Below, piece after piece: positions 9,301 to 17,803 of a stretch of 64,000 nucleotides of DNA. How positions within the stretch are numbered: the stretch's first letter is position 1; each line of letters opens with the position of its first letter. The position numbers were made by a program, and so were the translations under genes. The DNA comes from an uncultured Saprospiraceae bacterium (GTDB taxonomy: Bacteria > Bacteroidota > Bacteroidia > Chitinophagales > Saprospiraceae), in the NCBI GenBank assembly GCA_938016265.1, contig CALLWB010000039.1, forward strand, positions 62,001 through 126,000, read 5' to 3'. The notes beneath the pieces were generated by a model. The model saw nothing but the letters and a program-made list of their open reading frames with translations, had not been told where the DNA came from and searched no databases.

Positions 9301-12300
9301 ATGTCCTCAATGTTTCTCACACCGATCATAATACCTTTTACCAGCCCCAAGTCAGGGTTACCTTTTATTCGAATATTGTTCATTGGTTGCTCTGGGTCCT
9401 GGGTGACAAATTCGTCGGGTAATGGCCAGGGTGGGGTTTGTGCATTTCGCTGAAGTTTCAGTTGCCTAAGTACTTCAAGTGGGAAGTTGAAGGTATTCGC
9501 TTCGGGCCAAACCTTCTCTATTATATCTGCCTCAGAGTCACTGGAGAGAATCGTTTCACTCATTGTCAGTGGGATCTCATATTCGTAGTAGTTTTGAGTA
9601 AAGTCACTTCCCATCCTAATGAAAATGGACATTTCTCCTACATTCAGGTTGTCTTCAGACTCTGCATGCACATACATTTTTAGCCGTTCATAGCGACGCA
9701 TATCCAGATTCAGTATTTTGTAAATTCCTCTGTCTTCTGCATCTGGAAGATCGCAAATATCTATGGCCAACGATTGCTCATTCTGTAATGCGTTCGTCAC
9801 GGTACCCAGCGAGTTTTCTCGTTGTACACCTGGAGGCAAGACATAAGGGAAAGGAAATTTAGAGTTGTTCTGCTCAAAGTTTACCGAAGTCATGGAAAAG
9901 TCAACACCTGGCGTTTGTGGACCGCCATCCAAATTTCGTAAAAATCGTCTCCATTGATTTCTCACCAATTGCAGTCTTGCAAAACGCAAAATGACTTCCT
10001 CGTCAAATCCGTTCATATACATTCTCATAAACCGAATAGAACGGAAATCCTGAATACCTCCATGTGCCTTATTAAACTCATCAATAGGGATTTGAAATTG
10101 GTACCAGATCGACTGTCCGCCATTTCCATTACCCACTCTTACCGTATCCTTTATAAAACGATGATCTTGAATTTCTCCTGGTAATGCACCTGGCGTGGTA
10201 TTAGGGAAAAGAGGAATAGTATATTCGTAATACGCTTCTGTTTCACTAAGTGTATTGTCTTTGTTAATATCTTCTTGGTCAGGAATGTTCGTGTAAGAAT
10301 TATTTTCTCCTTGTGAATTTCCTTGTGGATTGTTAAAGAACTCGTATCTGTCAAGTAAGCTAGTTCCTATATTCCAGGAATCATCACTGTGGTACAAATA
10401 ATCATCACCTGCGGGATCAACTGCTGCTTGTTGGTAGTGAGGATTAGCAGTTCCGCCTGCCAATAGTGGTTGGATATTCGTCAGGTATTCAGCAAACTGA
10501 ATTTGTTCTCCTTCATTATTCAACCCATCCAGACCAACATCTTGAGAGGCACGGGTGTCAGGGTCATTGTCGAATGCATTTGTATTAGTAATTGTTCTTG
10601 GAATTCTCGACCAATTGGTTTGATCCGTTGGGTTGGAGGTACTGCCGTCTCTAGGCAATCCATGCTCATAAAATCGTCTTGAATCTCTTAATATATCCTC
10701 AGAAACACTACCAAGGTTTAGGTTCAATTCTCCTCCGGTCCCGCCACGACCATCGTGGAATGGGCTAAGCATCCAAACTTCTATAAATTCGATATTTGCT
10801 TCTTCAAAGTCATTGGTTTGAATACTTCGTTGTATTCCTCCCCATCTCGATTGCGGGTCGTTCAAATTACCATCTGAATCAATCCCTGCAGAATTATCAG
10901 AACCTGCTGCATCAAAATTGTAGGGTCCACGAACGTCTGGATTATATTTTAAATCAAATGTGAAAATTCCTGCATTCTGAATTCCGTTTTGTGGAGTGGA
11001 GTTAGGGAAGATATCTTGTTCGGAAACTTGATTAGTATAAATTCCTGCTCCAGGAGCATCATTACCTCTTCTTAAAATCGGATCAATTCGATACCAGGCA
11101 ATTTTAGCCCGATTCATACCAGATTCTATATTATTAATCAATTCGGCCTCTGGAAAACGAGCGTCATCGGTTTGCGGGATACTGGATAATACCCATGCGG
11201 TTGCCGGTGTTCGTAAATCAAAATTACTGACACTTCCTTCAAAATCGTCAAGGTATACGGTACCTCCCTTATCTTGATCTCCGTCCACCTTGTTCAAGGC
11301 TTTGGAGTGCCCCGGTCGCATCCATGCTCCTTCAGCAGTAAATGAGATTTGAGAGGGTTCCTTCGTCTGTATCAACGGTATTTTATCAACAAGTCGGGTA
11401 ATCAATGGCGCTTCTTTGCTGTATTGAAAATCAAGACCATATACACTATTCGAAATTGGATCATCGCCAATATTTACTTTCTGGGTAAACGGTCGTTCCG
11501 ATACATGCATATAAGTACCTCCAATGTTAATGTCCTTAGATAGGGCATAGTCCAATCGGGTACCAAACATCGTCTTGGTTTGAAATCCGAAAAGCGTATT
11601 ATCCTCGTAGGAGACATTCACAGGAATACCATTATTCAAATAAGCTTCGTTTAATATTTTTATTCGACCAATATTGTAGTCAATCGTGTAGTCAATTCCT
11701 TCTCTCAATTCTGCACCACCAGCAGTCACTGTTACTGATCCTTCCGGTATATTAAAGGCACCGAGAGAAATTTCTGAAGAAACGCTTGATTTGTAACTTC
11801 CGCGCATCACAAAACGATTGAGCTCTGCATACTCTCTGGCTCTTGTGATGGTGGAGTCATAAAGTTGGCTGTACGGATCGTCAAAGTTTCCTTCTAAAGA
11901 TCCGCCAAAGGGCTCTAATACGGGGAAAATAATTCTACCGTTTCTTGGGTTTATAGTGATTCCTGCGACAAAGTCAAAGTTGCCATCAGGTATTGGATCA
12001 TTATAACTGTTTAAGTTGTCTAGGTTTAAGACAGAAATTAGCGGTTCAAAAGCGAAGGAACCAGTAGGGAGAAATCGTTTTTCAGCCCCATCTTCTGGAT
12101 CTTGATAAAGAACATCCAACTCAAAATCCTGACTGTTTACCTGGAACGCTCCAATGGAATAGACGTTTTTCATCATCAAATCCCAAATTGGTAAGTCAAC
12201 TCTTGGTGTTGTACTCTTCAACATCTTTACAAAGAAAACACGGGAGGAGTCTGCGCCAGGAGGCAAATCACTAGCAAATTCTCCTACTCGATAAACATTT

Positions 12301-13787
12301 CCATTATGTGTGTATTCAAAAGAAACACCTAAAATGGCGTCTTGTTGTAAAGAGGCATTTACAGAAACATACCCTAATTCATTGTGAACAGTATATTCTG
12401 AAGGAGAAAGTAATCTTGCTCCAACTTTTTCAAAATCTTCAGCCTGATTTAAACCAAATTGTGAACTGGTCAATGTTGCTACGGAGTTGTCCAGACTTCT
12501 AGTCCCTTCCGAATTAATTAGTTTATCAAACAGTCTGTTGGCATCATTACAAGGTAAACCGCGAATTTCTGGAACTGCAAGACATTCAGGATTAATGTTA
12601 TCCTGACAAACAGGTGGATTTGGCAATGGATTGAACAAGAAAAAACTAGAAGCAGGGTTTACCTTTACAGGCTCTCCAAGGTCGGACAATGCGACGATGT
12701 TACGGACGTTTTCTGTTTCGTTTCTATCATTGGTGATCCAAACTTCCAATTTTGTGATTTTGAATTGGGAGTTGATGTTTGGCATATCCTGTAAAGCACC
12801 TTCATAGACTGATCTATTATAATGACTCAAGAAAAAATGCCTGTTTTCATCATATTGGTCAGCAGTTACTTCAAATTCTTGTACTTGTGTACCGCCTTCG
12901 ATGGCTACCTGCTCTCGTTTTGATTTTTTCTGGGAGACGACACTGGTGACATTAAGTCTTCCAAAGCGCAATTCTGTTTTTAGACCGAATAGACTCTGGC
13001 TTCCTTGTATTAAAGAACTTTTGAGGGGAAGACTAACATTACCGGCTTCTATTTTTTGAATGATTTCGTCTTCGAAACCGGTGTATTCCAATTTCATTTG
13101 ATTTTCGAAATCGAAGGTTGCTTGGGTATTGTAGTTGGTAGAGAGTTTAAGTTTTTCTCCAATTTTTCCAATAACATTCATTTGAATGGCCATGTCAAAA
13201 TTGAATCCTCCGTTTCTTCGTTGTTGTTCGGTGAGGATCGGATTTTCTACTTCCTGGAAATCAGCTCCAAAAGTAAGATCTATATTTCCGTTTGGCCGAA
13301 TGTCTACTGTTGTGCCACCAAACAATCGATCGATCAATGAGCTTTTGATGTTGGCTTTGTAGCGATCTATTGGATCTTTTCCGCCGCCACCAATAGAAGC
13401 ATCGTTTGAAAGTTGTTTGAAGTAGTCATTTCTTTCTTGCTTGGAACTCCACTCGAGATATTCTGCGAGGGTAAGATAAGTTGGAGGTCGGAAGTCTTGC
13501 TCGCCTACTTTTTCTCTGACAATGTAGTAGCCTGTTTCAGGATCGTACGTTACTTCTTGCTCAATTGCAGGAGGATCATCAAGATCAAAAGGGTTGTAAT
13601 TGTCATTTGTGAAAAAATCACCTTCCCTATCCTCAATAGGGGGGAGCGTATCGCCATCAGTGAAATTTGGTTCAAATGAAATTATATAAGGATCGTCCAG
13701 GTTGGCGTTACCTCCATTCCCTGCAAATACAGACGTTGCTGACAGGAAAATAAAAGTGAAAATAGTTAATATACCTCTACTCATCAT
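6321..13787 (-). CDS. sprA: SprA, type IX secretion outer-membrane translocon
   Basis: SprA (Sov) is the very large beta-barrel through which T9SS cargo crosses the outer membrane; it is needed for gliding in flavobacteria. The 2,488-residue length is typical. A signal peptide (to about residue 22) is followed by repeated SprA domains such as GGNFNFD-like and NRGAY/GSYKSS segments, a TVYLDDFEGS motif, a VWVNELR segment and a C-terminal barrel ending in Phe-Gln-Leu-Ser-Gln. A Lys/Gly/Pro/Ala-rich low-complexity stretch of about 100 residues (DNA about 7,710-8,060) interrupts the barrel region. The neighbours ruvA and gcvH/vanZ form an arrangement known from other Bacteroidota. The gene has its own transcription context, with 178 bases to ruvA. 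Confidence 0.96.
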   Translation of the reverse strand: MMSRGILTIFTFIFLSATSVFAGNGGNANLDDPYIISFEPNFTDGDTLPPIEDREGDFFTNDNYNPFDLDDPPAIEQEVTYDPETGYYIVREKVGEQDFRPPTYLTLAEYLEWSSKQERNDYFKQLSNDASIGGGGKDPIDRYKANIKSSLIDRLFGGTTVDIRPNGNIDLTFGADFQEVENPILTEQQRRNGGFNFDMAIQMNVIGKIGEKLKLSTNYNTQATFDFENQMKLEYTGFEDEIIQKIEAGNVSLPLKSSLIQGSQSLFGLKTELRFGRLNVTSVVSQKKSKREQVAIEGGTQVQEFEVTADQYDENRHFFLSHYNRSVYEGALQDMPNINSQFKITKLEVWITNDRNETENVRNIVALSDLGEPVKVNPASSFFLFNPLPNPPVCQDNINPECLAVPEIRGLPCNDANRLFDKLINSEGTRSLDNSVATLTSSQFGLNQAEDFEKVGARLLSPSEYTVHNELGYVSVNASLQQDAILGVSFEYTHNGNVYRVGEFASDLPPGADSSRVFFVKMLKSTTPRVDLPIWDLMMKNVYSIGAFQVNSQDFELDVLYQDPEDGAEKRFLPTGSFAFEPLISVLNLDNLNSYNDPIPDGNFDFVAGITINPRNGRIIFPVLEPFGGSLEGNFDDPYSQLYDSTITRAREYAELNRFVMRGSYKSSVSSEISLGAFNIPEGSVTVTAGGAELREGIDYTIDYNIGRIKILNEAYLNNGIPVNVSYEDNTLFGFQTKTMFGTRLDYALSKDINIGGTYMHVSERPFTQKVNIGDDPISNSVYGLDFQYSKEAPLITRLVDKIPLIQTKEPSQISFTAEGAWMRPGHSKALNKVDGDQDKGGTVYLDDFEGSVSNFDLRTPATAWVLSSIPQTDDARFPEAELINNIESGMNRAKIAWYRIDPILRRGNDAPGAGIYTNQVSEQDIFPNSTPQNGIQNAGIFTFDLKYNPDVRGPYNFDAAGSDNSAGIDSDGNLNDPQSRWGGIQRSIQTNDFEEANIEFIEVWMLSPFHDGRGGTGGELNLNLGSVSEDILRDSRRFYEHGLPRDGSTSNPTDQTNWSRIPRTITNTNAFDNDPDTRASQDVGLDGLNNEGEQIQFAEYLTNIQPLLAGGTANPHYQQAAVDPAGDDYLYHSDDSWNIGTSLLDRYEFFNNPQGNSQGENNSYTNIPDQEDINKDNTLSETEAYYEYTIPLFPNTTPGALPGEIQDHRFIKDTVRVGNGNGGQSIWYQFQIPIDEFNKAHGGIQDFRSIRFMRMYMNGFDEEVILRFARLQLVRNQWRRFLRNLDGGPQTPGVDFSMTSVNFEQNNSKFPFPYVLPPGVQRENSLGTVTNALQNEQSLAIDICDLPDAEDRGIYKILNLDMRRYERLKMYVHAESEDNLNVGEMSIFIRMGSDFTQNYYEYEIPLTMSETILSSDSEADIIEKVWPEANTFNFPLEVLRQLKLQRNAQTPPWPLPDEFVTQDPEQPMNNIRIKGNPDLGLVKGIMIGVRNIEDMGPSLCTEVWVNELRASGLDERGGVAGLARMDIKLADWGNFTASTNYTGIGWGQIEQKVNQRSLEEVVQYDVATNLEMGKFLPKNSGVRIPLYVQYSKTVKNPEFDPLQKDIKLKESLRAADPSVRPEIKKAAQDLTAIKSINLTNVRKERTNTKRKPMPYDIENFSATYAWSNSHKRDPIIESDNVVTHRGSLDYNYSRQVKYIEPFKKLIKSKSKWFGLVKDLNFNPLPNSFTFRNDMNRHVGQIKYRFSNAANSTFFDKRFLWDRTYGAQWNLTKSINVSFNATNNATVDELEGSTDNNPNGDAKEYLRNNLWGKGQNPNGSEKKFGGRTKNYNQSISASYTLPTKLIPLLDWTNIRAQYSANYSWSAAARNFEYKNVEIKAEQYQANIIQNGQNRQINTDLDFTKLYNKSKYLKKINTKPKPSNGKDSKTKSGASGKSGVKTGKPGSELENPKAGGKNQPGIEKPMAPKSKDELVGGQKPTPGGKGAGTGDAASAKEAAKAKAAIAKAEKKAKREKRQPTMVERIILRPLMIVRKARFSYSEQFNSTVPGWMPETNYFGRDNQFGAPGWGYTLGLTRPDKTWLDDGAKNGQFTRSLLLNQQVTDNRSLNLDAKLTLEPFKDFRIELTGTRSYSENHSEYFKVFEADPAGGLAPFEHKNGFDAGSINLTFYTLNTMFEQLDQDNISATFQQFEANREIISQRLGELNPRSQGLHITDFEYGDYSEGYGRYQQDVLIPAFLAAYTKKDASTYPLKVKNIVPRPNWRVSYNGLSKMKGLKNVFASFNVSHGYSSTLTMSSFSTDLRFDDQYRVINDNTGSYFSEYRVPDLAISEQFSPLIGIDMKFKNDLTAKFDWKKSRILGMNLIDFQLVETKTEEFTIGLGYRVKGLKLPFNITLGKKKAEKLENDLNFKFDMSFRDDKTVNHLLDQNTSLPTRGLKTITWSPSIDYAVNKKLNVRLFFDRRRTIPATSASYAMTNTSGGVMISFQLSQ

Positions 13788-13965
13788 AACTTAGAGTTTC
13801 TATAGATAGATTCGGCTGGCTCTTTTGAGCAGCATGGTTTTTTAATAAGTTATTACAAAAAAAAGTAAAGGTTTAATTCATATAAGGGATTACGTGAAGA
13901 AAAAAAGTATTCCTAGCACTCTAGTACGTAGCAAGCAAGAGGTAAGTTTCATATAGATGAAAACA

Positions 13966-14559
13966 TTACGAAGAAAGTTGCTTTAGTGCTAATTTAATTA
14001 ACGATTCGGCATTTGGTACCTGCGGATTTTGGCTTAAAACTTTATTTAAGACCTTTTGCACCTTGGGTTTATTAAAACCTAACGTAACTAATGCAGATAA
14101 CGCTTCTTTTCTCAAAGTATTGTCTTCGGTGGGGATAGAAATCCCAATTCCACCGGAGTCTTTCATTAGTTTATCCTTAAGTTCAACAATCAAACGCTTT
14201 GCTGTTTTTGGCCCGATACCCTTGACGCTGTTGAGGGTTCTGACATCCTCGCTCAAAATAGCAGACCGAGTCTCCTCAGGCGATATAGAAGATAGCAAAA
14301 TTCGAGCCGTATTTGGTCCGATACCTGATACAGATATCAGTAAACCAAAAAGTTGTCGTTCTTCACCATCCGCAAAACCGTAAAGTGTATGACTGTCTTC
14401 CTTTACTATTAAATGTGTTAAAATTTTTACTCGTTCTAATTTTTCTATTCTGGCATAAGTATACAAGCTAATGTTGATATGATAACCTATTCCTCCAGCC
14501 TCAACAACAACAAACGTCGGTGTTTTATAGGTGATTTCTCCTTTTACATAACTAATCAT
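13966..14559 (-). CDS. ruvA: Holliday junction branch migration protein RuvA
   Basis: RuvA binds four-way DNA junctions and loads the RuvB motor in recombinational repair. At 197 residues it is of normal length. It starts with the OB-fold sequence MISYVKGEI, has the LYGFADGEERQLFGLLISVSGIGP segment, and two helix-hairpin-helix motifs (VSGIGPNTA and VKGIGPKTAKR). A small C-terminal three-helix domain ends LIKLALKQL. It lies directly upstream of sprA on the same strand. A minus-strand TACCTTTG -7 element sits just upstream at 14588-14595. Confidence 0.97.
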   Translation of the reverse strand: MISYVKGEITYKTPTFVVVEAGGIGYHINISLYTYARIEKLERVKILTHLIVKEDSHTLYGFADGEERQLFGLLISVSGIGPNTARILLSSISPEETRSAILSEDVRTLNSVKGIGPKTAKRLIVELKDKLMKDSGGIGISIPTEDNTLRKEALSALVTLGFNKPKVQKVLNKVLSQNPQVPNAESLIKLALKQLSS

Positions 14560-14587
14560 TCACATATTATTTAACGCCAAATGTGCA

Positions 14588-14595
14588 CAAAGGTA
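14588..14595 (-). promoter_or_regulatory. ruvA: Possible -7 element for ruvA (TACCTTTG)
   Basis: Fits TAnnTTTG and predicts a leader of about 20-25 bases to the ruvA start codon. No clear -33 TTG at standard spacing. Confidence 0.4.
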
Positions 14596-14764
14596 CTAAG
14601 GACATGATTAATATCTAAGTGTTTGTCTTATTAAGTTCATGTTGCTGAAAACTATCCAACCTAAAATCGCACAAGTCCTTGATAAAGAAGGAAGGAAATG
14701 CCAGTTCTACTTTGACTTTGAAAAGCGGAATATTAAAAATAACTTTACAGCTAAATGTAAAACT

Positions 14765-15373
14765 ATGCTTAGAATTTTCAGTTCGTTTTTGTTGAAGTTG
14801 TTGGGGTGGACTGTCACTAAAGAATTTATTGATGATTTGCCTGATAAGTGTGTTGTTACGGCAGCACCTCATACCAGTAATTGGGATGGATTAATAATGA
14901 GAGCGACTTTTTCTGTTCTAAGAATTCCAATGCGTTGGGCGTTGAAAGACGAGTTTATGAAATTTCCTTTTAAATTGATTTTCGGACCGCTGGGAGCCAT
15001 AGGGATAAACCGAAGACCAAAAAAAGAAGGAGAAAAAAGACAAAGTACGACAGAAGCAATTGCAGATCTTTTCAATCATCACGATAAACTTTGGCTTGCT
15101 ATTGCCCCAGAGGGCACAAGATCACTCCGAAAAGAATGGAAAACTGGGTTTTATTATATCGCAAAAACGGCTAATGTGCCAATCGCTTTCGGTTTTCTCG
15201 ACTTCAAAAATAAACGTGCTGGGGTTGGTGGTTATTTGATCCCTGGTGATGATTTTGAGGCAGACTTACGAAAAATAGTAGCATTTTACGCACCAATTCA
15301 AGGAAAAAACCCTGAGCTGTTTAGCCCTGATCTACGATATTTTTCCACTCAGAAAGAAGAAAAGTCAAAATAA
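14765..15373 (+). CDS. Lysophospholipid acyltransferase-family protein (LPLAT/PlsC-like)
   Basis: Transfers an acyl chain from acyl-CoA or acyl-ACP to a lysophospholipid or similar acceptor at the membrane. Family motif I is HTSNWD (His36, Asp41) and the later motif is APEGTRS (residues 114-120). A hydrophobic N-terminal segment (about 4-14) could be a membrane anchor. The frame is open from 14639, but the extra 42 residues are charged and unlike the family, so I chose the ATG at 14765, giving 202 residues. The HTSNWDG form is typical of a Bacteroidota subgroup whose exact substrate is unknown. The gene is divergent from ruvA. Confidence 0.85.
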   Translation: MLRIFSSFLLKLLGWTVTKEFIDDLPDKCVVTAAPHTSNWDGLIMRATFSVLRIPMRWALKDEFMKFPFKLIFGPLGAIGINRRPKKEGEKRQSTTEAIADLFNHHDKLWLAIAPEGTRSLRKEWKTGFYYIAKTANVPIAFGFLDFKNKRAGVGGYLIPGDDFEADLRKIVAFYAPIQGKNPELFSPDLRYFSTQKEEKSK

Positions 15374-15541
15374 GGTACGGCGTGTTATTGTCATTTGATT
15401 GTGAAAATTCCACTTTTTGCGGCCTATTTTAATGAAATACCTCCCAATTATCTTAATTTTACTATGTTCGATGATTTGAATAGGTTCAATTTCACGTGCA
15501 AATTTATTACTACAACAAACACTTTCAAAACTAAACTTCGT

Positions 15542-16801
15542 ATGAATCGTTTCTACCTATTGCCAATATGTATTTTCATTGTTTGGCTTATGCCTAGTAT
15601 CTCTTTGGCACAAAATGCTGCCTGTGATGGCACCCGTTTCATCGACGAAGTATTTGCAACGACCACTAAAACCACCGTCAAATTCGGAGAAAACACTTCC
15701 AATGGAGGAAATTTCAAAGAACTGTACATGGACATTTATGAGCCGGATGGTGATGCCGCAGTCAAGCGACCTGCCATCGTTGTTGCATTTGGCGGAAGTT
15801 TTATATTTGGATCCAGAGCTACGCTTGCCGGATTATGTGAATATTATGCAAAAAGAGGTTATGTGGCAGCAACCATTGATTATAGATTGTTTGATGCGCC
15901 AATTTTTCCAATACCAGATTCGATAGCAATGATGGAGGAAGTAATTATGGCGATTTCTGATATGAAAGCCGCGATACGGTTTTTGCGAAAAGATGCAGCA
16001 ACCTCCAATCAGTTTAGAATCGATCCTGATTTTGTTTTTGCAGGCGGAGAGTCTGCCGGATCAATCGTTGCCAATCATGTGGCCTATGTTTCTGACACCT
16101 TGGAATATCCTCCATTTATTTCAGCAGAAGTCAATGCTCAGGGAGGATTAGAAGGGAATACAGACGACCCCGCTAATTCGAACATGGGGTATTCTTCTGA
16201 AGTGCAGGGTGTTTTAAATCTTTACGGAGCGTTATATACTTCTGATTTTTTAGATGCAGGAGATCCTCCAATAACAAGTATTCATGGGACGAATGATGAT
16301 GTCGTTCCTTATGGATACGGTTGGGCAACGGTTTCTGGTTTTAACATCATTCATATGAGCGGTAGTTCTTCCATCCACAAACGAGCAGACCTAGAAGGTG
16401 TTGATAATCATTTGATCACGGTACCTAATGGTGGGCACGGCACGTTTATGTCGAATTCAATGTGGTCAGATAGTATATACACAATGGCCTCAATAATGAT
16501 GGAAGAGTTGGTTTGTGACGGGTTTTCCAGCATCAATCAAATCTCTGTAGATCGTCAGGTGGTCGTTTTCCCAAACCCTACGTCTTCCGAATTGCACATT
16601 GCCTTTAATGGATTGAATGAGAAGTATCAGGTAGAATTGATCGATCAGTTAGGGAGAAAAGTGATTGCCGTTTCCGGATTGTCGGATGATGAGTTTATAT
16701 TGTCTAAGCAAGATGTCCCGGCTGTTGGGATGTATCAGTTGTATGTTTCTTTTGAAAATGGGGAACTTGCTCCTGTGGTTCGGAATGTTGTTTTTCATTA
16801 G
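15542..16801 (+). CDS. Secreted alpha/beta-hydrolase (carboxylesterase) with T9SS type A sorting domain
   Basis: Signal peptide (residues 1-23, ending SLAQ), then an alpha/beta-hydrolase domain: oxyanion-type GGSFIFGS (84-91), nucleophile elbow GGESAGS with Ser171, acid HGTNDD (Asp252 or Asp253) and His299 in NGGHGTF. Residues from about 335 form a type A T9SS sorting domain beginning VVVFPNPTSSELHI, with LIDQLGRKV in the middle. The protein is therefore probably exported through the SprA pore encoded nearby and anchored or released at the cell surface. The substrate is unknown; carboxylesterase, lipase or feruloyl-esterase activity are possible. The frame is open from 15395, but the signal peptide fixes the start at 15542. 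Confidence 0.88.
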   Translation: MNRFYLLPICIFIVWLMPSISLAQNAACDGTRFIDEVFATTTKTTVKFGENTSNGGNFKELYMDIYEPDGDAAVKRPAIVVAFGGSFIFGSRATLAGLCEYYAKRGYVAATIDYRLFDAPIFPIPDSIAMMEEVIMAISDMKAAIRFLRKDAATSNQFRIDPDFVFAGGESAGSIVANHVAYVSDTLEYPPFISAEVNAQGGLEGNTDDPANSNMGYSSEVQGVLNLYGALYTSDFLDAGDPPITSIHGTNDDVVPYGYGWATVSGFNIIHMSGSSSIHKRADLEGVDNHLITVPNGGHGTFMSNSMWSDSIYTMASIMMEELVCDGFSSINQISVDRQVVVFPNPTSSELHIAFNGLNEKYQVELIDQLGRKVIAVSGLSDDEFILSKQDVPAVGMYQLYVSFENGELAPVVRNVVFH

Positions 16802-16821
16802 AATTTCTGAACAATCTAAAA

Positions 16822-16960
16822 GAGTTTTGAATGTGGTACTACTTTCGTCAATTTAAAAGGTGAAGAAACCATGACGGTGGTTAATCCAGTGCGATCCATT
16901 CAATACGAACAATTCAAAAAAAATGAAGGACCGCGACGGCGGTTACCTAGTAGATACGAT
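16822..16960. repeat. Intergenic repeat, locus B (two tandem units of about 62 bp)
   Basis: Two successive units share the order CAATT[T/C]AAAA...TGAAG-GA-CC-x-GACGG[T/C]GGTTA; the GACGGYGG cores begin at 16873 and 16935. The first unit is preceded by AGAGTTTTGAATG, as in copy A. Located between the esterase gene and batE, which converge. Confidence 0.6.
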
Positions 16961-17026
16961 TTAACCTAATTAGATGGCAGATTTTTTTAAAACAACGTTT
17001 ACAAGACGCAATGTTTTTTATGGTAC

Positions 17027-17803
17027 TTACCGAGCAATTTTTCCTAGCGCAGAGATGGGCAACCAGCCTTGTTCCCCGTTGACCAATTTGATTTTATTCC
17101 AATCGCTAATTTGATCAAGAATTTCGACTTTTGTGCCTTCATGGAGGACTAATACTTCGGCACTTTCTCCGTCTGGCGCGCTGCGGAGGGGGAGTTCTTT
17201 TTGTAGTAAAATCGCGTATCCGCTATCTTTCATAGTATTGGAACGATCCAGCCCCAAAGTAAAAAACAGGATGATCAAAAACAATCCGGCAAAAGCAGCT
17301 AGGAAGCTCCATTTTTTCTTTCGTCGTTGAGTATACAAAAGCCACCCCGCAACGCCACCCACGCTCAGCCAACTAGCTAAAAGCGTCAGCAAACCCCAGC
17401 CACCAGCAGGTAGGCTATCCCGAAGGCCACGCCACCAGCGTTTCAGAAAAAAAACGGGCAGCGCACTTATCTCATCGACCGCACGTGCATTAGCAATCTC
17501 CAGGTTGTAGCGGGCCTCTTTATGTCTGGGATATTGTAGTAGCGTTTTTTCATAATTTAGAATTGCTTTTCCCAAATCGCCATTTTTTAGATACGCATTC
17601 CCAAGATTATAAAACAAGCCGTCCGACTGCAATCCCTCCTTCAATATTGCCTCATAAGAAGCAATTGCGCCAGCGTAGTTTTTTGCCTGAAATGCGTCGT
17701 TCGCTTTTTTGAATTCAGCGTCAGCGTCAAGTGCGAACAGGTGCTGTGCTCCCAGCAGAAGGCAACAAAATACTGTAGTCGATATGATCAGCCAATCCCT
17801 CAT
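17027..17803 (-). CDS. batE: BatE: TPR and SH3-like membrane protein
   Basis: Last gene of the Bat operon. Signal-like N-terminus (to about residue 25), two or three TPR units (about 27-110, with AxxxYxxAIASYEAIL and LGNAYLKNGDLGKAI), two transmembrane helices (about 135-157 and 165-183), and a C-terminal bacterial SH3 domain (about 195-255, LRSAPDGESAEVLVLHEGTK ... GWLP). This arrangement is characteristic of BatE. The start overlaps the batD stop by 4 bases, indicating translational coupling. Bat proteins were linked to aerotolerance in Bacteroides; the molecular role remains unclear. Confidence 0.88.
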   Translation of the reverse strand: MRDWLIISTTVFCCLLLGAQHLFALDADAEFKKANDAFQAKNYAGAIASYEAILKEGLQSDGLFYNLGNAYLKNGDLGKAILNYEKTLLQYPRHKEARYNLEIANARAVDEISALPVFFLKRWWRGLRDSLPAGGWGLLTLLASWLSVGGVAGWLLYTQRRKKKWSFLAAFAGLFLIILFFTLGLDRSNTMKDSGYAILLQKELPLRSAPDGESAEVLVLHEGTKVEILDQISDWNKIKLVNGEQGWLPISALGKIAR

